Source of the DNA: Acidobacteriaceae bacterium
Lineage (GTDB): Bacteria > Acidobacteriota > Terriglobia > Terriglobales > SbA1
Direction of reading: 5' to 3'
DNA length: 6,570 bases
Assembly: GCA_003156615.1 (NCBI GenBank)
Contig: PMHI01000605.1
Coordinates: forward strand, 4,536-11,105
A model generated the notes under the pieces. That model was not told where the DNA came from. It saw only the letters and a list, made by a program, of their open reading frames with translations, and made no database searches. Each line of letters opens with the position of its first letter. Within the stretch, counting starts at the first letter, position 1. Below, one piece after another: positions 1 through 5,918 of this stretch. A program made the translations under genes and the position numbers.

Positions 1-2477
1 TGCGCGTTGACGTAAGGCGGAGTCTGGTTCACGCCGAACGGTCCACCGTTGATCACACCCTCTGCGAATCCTGGTGAAAGATAGGAAAAAAGTTCGCCGC
101 GGTCGTAGTAGAGACCGGTTCCGGCGCGGACTACCAGCTTGTCATTGAATTTTTTCGGACTCCAGGCAACGCCCAGCCGCGGAGCCAGTCCCCATTGCCG
201 TCCGGTGAGCGTGGTATTGCTAACACCTTTCGTTGGAAACAACTTGTTGTTGCCGGCGATGATTATGCCATTCGAGGTAAGCGTATCGGTCGCATCGTCA
301 TAGGAATAACGCGAAGGGTCGAAATTGTAAATGCGGCCGTATTTTTCAGTGAAGCCGCCGTCCCAGTCGAAGCGCAGCCCGGCAGTCAGGCTGAGATTGG
401 GGCGAAACTGAAACTTGTCCTGGAGATAAGCGCCGGATTGACCGGCACGCATGTAACGGTTCGCATTGCCCTGAAGGAACTTGGTAGTCGTGAAATCGTC
501 ATTGATGGTCACCAAGCCCTCGAGGAACTGGCCGAAGTCCGCGGAAGAGATGATTCCCTGATTCGTTCTCTCGTCACGTGCGTTGAGCTGGGTGTAGGAG
601 TAGCTTCCGCCGAAAGTGACGGTGTGCTTGCCCTTCGTCCAGATGGCGTTGGCGGAAGGCATGATCCGATTCTGAAATACCCCGGTAAACGCCGCCTGGG
701 AAGCTGCACCCTGCCCGATGTTGAGAAAGTCGTTGGGCACGGGGGATTCCCCAGTGAGAATGTTCACGATGCTGATTCCGGGGAAATAGGGCGAACCGAA
801 GGTGTTGATGTTCAACTGTTGCGGAGTGAACGGCTGAGCGATGGTGCTGTAAACTTTTTCGCGAAGAATGCCGAGAACCTCGACGACGCTCAAATTGGGC
901 CGCAGGGTTTGCGTATTGGTGAGGGAAGCCACCTGACTGCCAGCATCAAGGTGTTGGGTGAATCCGGCAAGGTTAGAGTAGGCGTAAGGAGCGAAAGTGG
1001 GATCAAGCTGATAATAGTATTTGGCCGAGAGGGTGTCTTTGGCACTCTTGTTCCAGTCAAGATTCGCCACCACCTGGTGGGCTAGGAAGTAGGCTGTTCC
1101 GGGAATGGTGGCGTTTTCCGGAAAATCCGGGGTGGGGTTAACGCCAACGTTGGAGTATGGAACCAGGTATTGACCGTTGGGAAACTGGTATTGAAACAGT
1201 GCCAGCGCGACCGGGCTTACCTGCGCAGCAGGATTGGTGATTCCCGCGCCGAAATCATTGTTGGCGATGGCGGCCAAACAACCAGCGAATGTAGGACTCT
1301 GACGATTGGTGAAGCCACAATTTGCAGATGACAGATAGGTGGGGTTGAAATCGATGGGCACCATCAGCCGCGACAGGCCGATCTCCTGGTCGGAATCGTG
1401 CAGGTGCTGGTAGCTGAGGTATCCGAAGAGTTTGTCTTTGATCAGCGCGCCACCCACAGCGCCACCCAAGGCTTCGCGATGCAGCTGCGGCACGGCATCG
1501 TGGGCGAGAATAATGTTGGGGTCCTGCTTGTTGAAGAAGGGCGCAGCATTCAGCCAGTCCGTTCCACGGTGCCAGTAGACTGCACCGTGAATTGTGTTGG
1601 TTCCCGAGGCCGTGCTCATGTCAATGTGCGCGCCGCTGGTCGAGCCTTGTTGGGCGTCGTACATGGACGTGTTCACGCGCACCTCTTGAATGGTCTCTGG
1701 GGCCGGAGTCGGCAATGCTTGACCGACTGCGAGGTAGACCGATGCGGTGCTCTGGACGGGGGCGGCGTTCGTGCTCGCGACTCCGGCCACACCGGTATTG
1801 TTCACGATGCGGGAAGAGGCCACCTGGCTGGTGCTTTTGCCGTTGAACAAGTTGCTGGCGTCGACTCCGTTCAGCAGGAAGCTGTTGCTGGTGTCACGCT
1901 GGCCATTAGCCCAGATGGGTTGATTCCCCAAGCCACTGTTGACGCCGGTGCCGCCGGGCAGTTCGGCACTGGCTCCGGGAGAAAGAATGGCCAGCCCCGT
2001 GAAACTGCCGGTCGGCAGCGGCACGGCATCGATCTGATCCTTTTCGAGGACGTAACCGTTCGTGGTGTCCACCGCGTTCAGCAAGGGGGTCGCGTCCACT
2101 TCGACGACCGTGCCTACCTTACCGACGGGCAGCGTGGCGTTGACGGTGGCGGTCCGGTCGGCCTGCACCGTGATGGAAGGAATCTTTTCGCTTTCAAACC
2201 CGTCGTGAGTGAAGGTGAGCGTGTAGGTGCCGATGGGCAGGTTCACGAAGTCGTAGCTGCCATTGGCATTCGCCTTCTGGGTACGCGTGAGTTTTGTCTG
2301 GTCACCCACGATCGTCACATCGGTTCCCGGCAGGATGCTGCCGGTCTTGTCTGTGACTGTGCCGGTGATGCCGCCGAGCGTCTGTTGCGCCCGAGCATAC
2401 GATGTGAACGCAGAGTTCATCCACACGGACGAGGCGGCGAGGATCGCGATGAATGCAGTTCTCTTTAGCGTGAGCAT
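1..2477 (-). CDS. Oar-like TonB-dependent outer-membrane receptor with N-terminal carboxypeptidase-regulatory-like domain (C-terminus beyond window)
   Basis: The frame stays open for ~825 codons on the minus strand and runs off the window at position 1, so the C-terminal barrel and its final strand are missing. Residues 1-30 form a signal peptide (charged MLTLKR start, hydrophobic core, predicted cleavage ARA|QQ). Residues ~35-118 match the carboxypeptidase-regulatory-like beta-sandwich (GGITGTVTD, then NGSYDFVNLPIGTYTLTF). Residues ~125-300 resemble the plug, with LLNGVDASN near 201-209 and SGTNTIHGAVYWHRGTDW near 291-308, both hallmarks of Oar-type receptors. The remainder reads as alternating beta-barrel strands and loops (e.g. 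HTVTFGGSYSYTQL, LSLTAGLRFDWDGG). Members sit in the outer membrane and are thought to take up bulky substrates using TonB energy; the substrate here is unknown. The ATG at 2477 is preferred because GAGGT lies 5 nt upstream, but an in-frame ATG at 2492 is also possible. No frameshift or stop was seen. Confidence 0.93.
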   Translation of the reverse strand, partial: MLTLKRTAFIAILAASSVWMNSAFTSYARAQQTLGGITGTVTDKTGSILPGTDVTIVGDQTKLTRTQKANANGSYDFVNLPIGTYTLTFTHDGFESEKIPSITVQADRTATVNATLPVGKVGTVVEVDATPLLNAVDTTNGYVLEKDQIDAVPLPTGSFTGLAILSPGASAELPGGTGVNSGLGNQPIWANGQRDTSNSFLLNGVDASNLFNGKSTSQVASSRIVNNTGVAGVASTNAAPVQSTASVYLAVGQALPTPAPETIQEVRVNTSMYDAQQGSTSGAHIDMSTASGTNTIHGAVYWHRGTDWLNAAPFFNKQDPNIILAHDAVPQLHREALGGAVGGALIKDKLFGYLSYQHLHDSDQEIGLSRLMVPIDFNPTYLSSANCGFTNRQSPTFAGCLAAIANNDFGAGITNPAAQVSPVALALFQYQFPNGQYLVPYSNVGVNPTPDFPENATIPGTAYFLAHQVVANLDWNKSAKDTLSAKYYYQLDPTFAPYAYSNLAGFTQHLDAGSQVASLTNTQTLRPNLSVVEVLGILREKVYSTIAQPFTPQQLNINTFGSPYFPGISIVNILTGESPVPNDFLNIGQGAASQAAFTGVFQNRIMPSANAIWTKGKHTVTFGGSYSYTQLNARDERTNQGIISSADFGQFLEGLVTINDDFTTTKFLQGNANRYMRAGQSGAYLQDKFQFRPNLSLTAGLRFDWDGGFTEKYGRIYNFDPSRYSYDDATDTLTSNGIIIAGNNKLFPTKGVSNTTLTGRQWGLAPRLGVAWSPKKFNDKLVVRAGTGLYYDRGELFSYLSPGFAEGVINGGPFGVNQTPPYVNA

Positions 2478-2500
2478 GAGTGACCTCAGCATGAGTGACC
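2473..2500 (-). repeat. 13-bp tandem direct repeat duplicating the receptor's RBS/start segment
   Basis: AGCATGAGTGACC (plus-strand reading) occurs at 2473-2485 and again at 2488-2500, with a 15-nt period. On the minus strand each copy gives GGTCACTCATG, so there are two in-frame ATGs (2492 and 2477) five codons apart. The downstream copy has GAGGT before CACTC-ATG and the upstream copy has GGGGT. The downstream ATG has the better Shine-Dalgarno match and gives the more typical signal peptide; the upstream one would add MLRSL. Confidence 0.8.
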
Positions 2501-2657
2501 CCGTGCAAGTCTGCAAAGCAAACTCATGCGGAACCGCCTGCCAGCGATCGAGGCGCTATTGCGTTGTTCGCCGATGTTGGCACAGAGATCGTTTGCTCTG
2601 TCTGTCCGCACGCCAAAATAATTGAACCCAAGAATCTACGCGAGTTGGCTTCGGAAC
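2478..2657 (-). other. Predicted long 5' leader of the TonB-dependent receptor mRNA
   Basis: About 180 nt separate the predicted transcription start from the receptor ATG. I recognise no known riboswitch consensus in it. A short inverted repeat, CGCCT / AGGCG with an 11-nt loop, lies at 2535-2555 and is not above what chance would give. No convincing small ORF with an RBS was found here on either strand. The leader's existence depends on the promoter call being right. Confidence 0.35.
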
Positions 2658-2663
2658 GAAAGC

Positions 2664-2692
2664 ATTATATCCAGTAAAAATTTCTTTGCCAC
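2664..2692 (-). promoter_or_regulatory. Predicted sigma-70-type promoter of the TonB-dependent receptor
   Basis: On the minus strand a perfect TATAAT (-10, positions 2669-2664) lies 17 bp downstream of GTGGCA (-35, positions 2692-2687; 4 of 6 matches to TTGACA). The spacer contains an AT-rich AAATTTTTA run. Transcription would start near 2657 and leave a leader of about 180 nt before the ATG at 2477. It is the best promoter-like match noticed in the window and lies in the gap between the receptor and the co-directional permease, so the receptor probably has its own transcript. Confidence 0.6.
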
Positions 2693-2764
2693 AGATTAGA
2701 TATTTTTATCGCGAAAGGCATTTTCTCGTCCCGGCAGCCCATCCTGGCTCGAGATCGTGAGAGC

Positions 2765-4147
2765 CTAGCGCTCCGGGCTTTTTCTTTGTTGACGAAACCG
2801 AAACCACGCCAGTCCCGCAGTCAAGTATGCGAGATAAATATAAGGCAGCTTCCCGTAAGGTCCTTCCGGCACTGGATAGAGGTTGCCCGCAAGGGCCAGC
2901 AACATGGCGACGCCCGCCAGCCAGGGAATGATCTGCGCCCCCGGACGGTAAGCGCCATGGGAGCGCAAGTACCTCGGTAGGGCGATCGAAACCAGCCCGT
3001 AGGCAACGATAAAGCCGTAGGTCGCGAGCGATCCCAGCCAGCCGTAGACGTCCAACCCGCTCGCCCCGCGGGCCGCCAGCACAGTTACGGGAAGCACTGC
3101 CGCAATGCCGGTGATCACTACGCCGCGGCTGGGCGTCTGGTTGAGAGCATGCGTGGCACTCAGAGAGCCGTGGGCGAGCCCGTTGTGTGCCATCAGCAGC
3201 AACACGCGGGCCGCCGCGGTGATGCACGCGAGTGTTCCGGCAAACAAGCTCACCAGCGCTCCAATATCAATCAGCAATCCGAACACCGGGCTGCCCGCCA
3301 CCTGGGCCAGCACATGCATCGGAGCTGGGCTCGCGCCCAGGTCTTGCCCCGCAATGTGGAAGCCCAGCACCTCTGCGTACGCACAAACCGTGAAGAAAGC
3401 ACCGGCGAGGATTGCACTTTGAATCACCGCGCGGGGAATCGCCTGTAACGGATTGCGCGCCTCAGAACCCAGAGTCGTCGCGCTCTCGAACCCAACAAAA
3501 CTGAACAGCGCCAACACCAGCCCGAGCCGCAGTCCGCTGCCGGTCATGCCGCGCAGATGAAGTTCATCCCAGTCCCAGTGCCAACCGTGGCGCACCAGCA
3601 ACAGAACCACCATGACCAGGATCACGGTCACGGAAAGAGCCTCGATCCACAGCATCAGCCGCGCGGAGATCTTTACATCGCGATAGGCAATCCATATCGA
3701 AACGCCGGTAACCACGAGAGCCAGCAATACAGCCGAGTAGGCATGGCCCGTGGCATCGCGCAGCAGCAGGTTCGCATAGTGGTAGAAGCCGCCAATCACG
3801 CTCGATCCCGTCGCTACATAGGCCAGCAACAGGCTCCAGGCGACGGACGCGCCCAGCCAGGGGGGCAGGGTCATCGAGGCGTAGGTGTACAACGAACCGG
3901 GGGAGGCTGAATAGCGGGCATAGCGGCCAATGCAAAGTGCGACGAGCAGCACGGCCGCGGTCGCAAGTACATACGCAAGCCACGTGCCATTGCCGGCAAG
4001 AGCGCAAACCAGCGGGATCGTGGCTGCAGGCGTAGTCGTGGGAGCCATGGTGGAAACTGATTGCGCCAGCGTTTCCATGGGAGAAAGAATTTCGCGACGC
4101 AAACCATAATCTGTTCTCGGGGAATACGCTGGGACGGTTTGCGTCAT
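2765..4147 (-). CDS. APC-superfamily amino-acid permease (AA_permease_2 type), 12 predicted TM segments
   Basis: This 460-residue inner-membrane protein has hydrophobic segments at roughly 27-47, 53-74, 93-121, 136-154, 160-186, 204-221, 241-262, 283-317, 341-359, 366-391, 406-421 and 433-449, matching the 12-TM APC fold. Family marks are the TM1 entrance SVSTMAPTTTPAA (about 30-42), which corresponds to the unwound substrate-binding region, and FVGFESATTLGSEARNP (217-233), the TM6 end and following loop. It probably imports an amino acid or polyamine by proton symport or exchange; the substrate cannot be read from sequence. The frame extends up to an ATG at 4201, but 4147 is chosen: AAGGA lies 9 nt upstream, the leader MCAACCTIRPQLEEGLFR is not membrane-like, and the extra stretch contains a 31-nt dyad typical of noncoding DNA. 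It is divergent from the adenosine deaminase gene. No clear terminator follows its TAG stop. Confidence 0.9.
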   Translation of the reverse strand: MTQTVPAYSPRTDYGLRREILSPMETLAQSVSTMAPTTTPAATIPLVCALAGNGTWLAYVLATAAVLLVALCIGRYARYSASPGSLYTYASMTLPPWLGASVAWSLLLAYVATGSSVIGGFYHYANLLLRDATGHAYSAVLLALVVTGVSIWIAYRDVKISARLMLWIEALSVTVILVMVVLLLVRHGWHWDWDELHLRGMTGSGLRLGLVLALFSFVGFESATTLGSEARNPLQAIPRAVIQSAILAGAFFTVCAYAEVLGFHIAGQDLGASPAPMHVLAQVAGSPVFGLLIDIGALVSLFAGTLACITAAARVLLLMAHNGLAHGSLSATHALNQTPSRGVVITGIAAVLPVTVLAARGASGLDVYGWLGSLATYGFIVAYGLVSIALPRYLRSHGAYRPGAQIIPWLAGVAMLLALAGNLYPVPEGPYGKLPYIYLAYLTAGLAWFRFRQQRKSPER

Positions 4148-4152
4148 CCGGA

Positions 4153-4183
4153 ACAATCCTTCCTCAAGTTGAGGTCGGATTGT
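4153..4183 (-). promoter_or_regulatory. Extended nested dyad covering the permease RBS (operator or RNA hairpin)
   Basis: Two perfect inverted repeats share one centre at 4168. The inner one is CCTCAA-G-TTGAGG (4162-4174); the outer arms are ACAATCC (4153-4159) and GGATTGT (4177-4183); only two positions per side mismatch. In the permease transcript this would fold as a 7-bp stem, a 2x2 internal loop and a 5-bp stem with a 3-nt loop. The 3' half contains the AGGAAGGA ribosome-binding site, and the hairpin ends 5 nt before the ATG at 4147. It could act as a dimeric-repressor operator or as a hairpin that occludes ribosome binding. The symmetry is visible in the sequence; the function is inferred. 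Confidence 0.6.
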
Positions 4184-4233
4184 ACAACACGCGGCGCACA
4201 TGCGAGGGGGAGAGAATCAGATCCGCGGAGCGG

Positions 4234-4242
4234 TATATTATC
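4234..4242. promoter_or_regulatory. AT-rich island with possible overlapping divergent -10 elements
   Basis: This is the most AT-rich spot of the 153-nt divergent region. On the plus strand TATATT (4234-4239) or TATTAT (4236-4241) could be the -10 for the deaminase gene. On the minus strand GATAAT (4242-4237) could be the -10 for the permease. No good -35 box stands 16-18 bp upstream in either direction, so the assignment is weak. If correct, the permease leader would be about 80 nt and contain the 4153-4183 dyad, while the deaminase leader would be about 50 nt. Confidence 0.3.
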
Positions 4243-4283
4243 TTGCAACGCTTCACTGATGGTCGGAACACCGCCGCTGCTCG

Positions 4284-4291
4284 AGAGGAAG
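4284..4291 (+). promoter_or_regulatory. Ribosome-binding site of the adenosine deaminase gene
   Basis: AGAGGAAG lies 9 nt before the ATG at 4301, with the core AGGA ending 11 nt before it. The distance is slightly long but acceptable. It supports 4301 as the start, which puts the HEHLDG motif at residue 17, its usual place close to the N-terminus. Confidence 0.6.
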
Positions 4292-4300
4292 TAACATTCC

Positions 4301-5386
4301 ATGAGATTTGATAAAGCGTTATTGCAGAGCCTTCCCAAAGTCCTTTTGCATGAGCATTTGGACGGTGTGCTCCGGCCGCAAACTGTCATTGAGTTGGCCA
4401 CAGACGCGGGGTACGCGGAGCTTCCGACAACCGATCCCCAGGCGTTAGCGCAATGGTTTCATCGCGGCGCGAACCGGGGGAGTCTGGCCAAATACCTGGA
4501 GGGCTTCTCGCATACCATCGCAGTCATGCAAACGGAAGAGGCTCTGGAGCGAGTGGCCTATGAACAGGCCGAGGATCTGAGCAGAGACGGCGTGGTTTAC
4601 TTTGAAACCCGCTTTGCACCGGTCTTTCACACGCAGCGAGAATTGACCCACCAACAAATAGTCTCGGCCGTCTTGAAGGGTCTCGAACGAGGCCGCAAAG
4701 CTTTTGGAATTTCTTCCGGGCTAATCATCTGCGCCATGCGCAATCGGCACGAGTCGCTTGAGATGGCGGAGCTGGCCGTCGATTTTCGTGCGCGTGGAGT
4801 TGTCGGCTTCGATCTTGCCGGAGAAGAAGGCGGTTATCCCGCGAAGAAACACGTCGAAGCGTTTCATTACATCCAGCGCGAGAACTTCAATATTACGATC
4901 CACGCCGGGGAAGGCTATGGAAAGGAATCGATCTGGCAGGCAATCCAGTACTGCGGAGCACACCGCATCGGGCACGGAACGCGGCTGATCGATGACATCG
5001 CCGTTGTGGATGGCAAGTCGGTGAAGTTGGGCGACCTTGCCCAGTACGTACTTGATAAACGAATCCCGCTGGAAATTTGCCTGCTCAGCAATGTGCACAC
5101 CGGCGCTACGCCCAGCTTGGCCGAGCATCCTTTCAAGATTTTCTATCAAGAGAAATTCCGCGTCACGCTTAACACAGACAATCGGTTGATGAGCCATACC
5201 ACCATGACCCAGGAATTTGAAGCAGCCGCGGACACCTTTGGTTTGACCCTGGAGGATTTTGAGAAGATCACCATCAATGCGATGAAGAGCGCTTTTTTGC
5301 CTTATAAACGGCGCTGTGATTTCATCTACTCGACCATCAAGCCGGGTTATGCCAAGATCCGGAAGTCGGCAAGTCCGCCCACTTAG
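4301..5386 (+). CDS. add: Adenosine deaminase family protein (probable adenosine deaminase)
   Basis: This complete 361-residue enzyme of the amidohydrolase (TIM-barrel) superfamily is predicted to convert adenosine or deoxyadenosine to inosine or deoxyinosine in cytoplasmic purine salvage. Key residues can be placed by family motifs: HEHLDG at 17-22 (metal ligands H17, H19), DLAGEE at 171-176 (substrate loop), HAGE at 201-204 (metal ligand H201, catalytic E204), HRIGHG at 221-226 (catalytic H225) and NTDN at 291-294 (metal ligand D293). Length fits the family's usual 330-360 residues. The residue after D293 is Asn, where the mammalian enzyme has a second Asp; from memory, the TDNRLMS form also occurs in actinobacterial homologues. 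Related families such as aminodeoxyfutalosine or adenine deaminase cannot be fully excluded, so the exact substrate is less certain than the family. The gene is divergent from the permease, 153 nt away. Confidence 0.88.
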   Translation: MRFDKALLQSLPKVLLHEHLDGVLRPQTVIELATDAGYAELPTTDPQALAQWFHRGANRGSLAKYLEGFSHTIAVMQTEEALERVAYEQAEDLSRDGVVYFETRFAPVFHTQRELTHQQIVSAVLKGLERGRKAFGISSGLIICAMRNRHESLEMAELAVDFRARGVVGFDLAGEEGGYPAKKHVEAFHYIQRENFNITIHAGEGYGKESIWQAIQYCGAHRIGHGTRLIDDIAVVDGKSVKLGDLAQYVLDKRIPLEICLLSNVHTGATPSLAEHPFKIFYQEKFRVTLNTDNRLMSHTTMTQEFEAAADTFGLTLEDFEKITINAMKSAFLPYKRRCDFIYSTIKPGYAKIRKSASPPT

Positions 5387-5918
5387 TCCCAGCCATAGGT
5401 TGAAATTCGCTGTCCGGAAATGCACGAAGGATGTCAAAACTTCCATGCGCAACTTAGTGATGCCGCTTGTTCCAAGAATCGCGTGCTTGGTTTGTTTCTC
5501 TGGGCTCCTGTACACAGACGATGCCGACCGCACCGATCCGCATCAACGTTGTGCTGGTCACGATGTTTTGATCGTGGGGAAGACACCGGAGACGCTCCAG
5601 GCTAGTTTCAACTCTGGGTGGAGCATGAGCACATGGACCAGGTTCTATCGCTGTCTGCACGCTCGAACCGGTCTCACCGAGCAGACCGATGGTTTCTGTT
5701 CGCTTGCGGACGCCCGGGGCCGGCGGTGGACACCTTTAAGCAACCTGGTTCGACGGCGTTATTCTCTTGCCTTTGCTATCTAGGGATACGCTTCACAACT
5801 AGATTGGAAAAAGTGTCGCTCCAAGAGTCAGGGGTTCCGACGGCAGTCGCGATCCTTGGTGCTAGTATCTCTACGTGTAGTGTGGCAGTTCCTGCGCGTA
5901 GGAGCCCCACGTCATAAT
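5387..5918. other. About 530 nt without a recognisable gene
   Basis: Between the deaminase stop and the ADOP permease start I see no recognisable gene, RNA, terminator with a T-tract or mobile-element end. The best plus-strand candidate is an ATG at 5445 running to 5783 (112 residues, beginning MRNLVMPLVPRIACLVCFSG and then turning Arg/Cys-rich). It resembles no family I know, its GAAGGA RBS candidate is too far away (13 nt), and its frame starts within the deaminase gene. A 68-residue minus-strand frame at 5454-5660 is equally unconvincing. The stretch may be spacer or the remains of a decayed gene. Promoter signals for the downstream permease should lie in its last part, but no clear -35/-10 pair was found. 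Confidence 0.5.
5900..5904 (+). promoter_or_regulatory. Ribosome-binding site candidate of the ADOP permease
   Basis: AGGAG is a strong Shine-Dalgarno core but lies 14 nt before the ATG at 5919, further than usual. No other start in this frame fits better: the nearest upstream GTG codons (5880, 5859) precede residues unlike this family, and MGSLSQDVRYGLRQLL is a usual N-terminus for the short form. Confidence 0.4.

Noticed and set aside
195..1085. Plus-strand ORF of 296 residues
   Set aside because: It is antisense to the TonB-dependent receptor, whose frame is continuous with clear family motifs. The ORF's protein resembles nothing, and long antisense ORFs are common opposite GC-biased genes.
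1398..2468. Plus-strand ORF of 356 residues
   Set aside because: It lies antisense to the signal peptide, regulatory-like domain and plug of the receptor, and has no recognisable domain or RBS. It is a shadow.
2700..2764. Terminator after the amino-acid permease
   Set aside because: Only a 4-bp AGCC/GGCT stem is present, without a following T-run on the minus strand, so it is not supportable.
2706..3227. Minus-strand ORF of 173 residues, and a similar one at 3564-4007
   Set aside because: Both are alternative frames inside the amino-acid permease gene, Arg/Cys-rich and without membrane or domain character.
4148..4201. Upstream ATG at 4201 as the permease start
   Set aside because: The extra 18 residues are Cys-rich and unlike permease N-termini, and the ATG at 4147 has a good Shine-Dalgarno site. 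The interval also holds a strong dyad better explained as regulatory DNA.
4721..5533. Minus-strand ORF of 270 residues
   Set aside because: It is mostly antisense to the adenosine deaminase coding region, which carries all its catalytic motifs; the ORF has no family resemblance.
5559..5576. Inverted repeat CACGAT / ATCGTG with a 6-nt loop, considered as the deaminase terminator
   Set aside because: The stem is only 6 bp, is followed by GGGG rather than a T-run, and lies 170 nt after the stop codon. It is likely chance.
5883..5898. Possible sigma-54 promoter (TGGCA, with GC at the right spacing) before the ADOP permease
   Set aside because: The -12 half is poor (GCGC instead of TTGC), and the predicted start near 5909 would fall after the only good RBS at 5900-5904.
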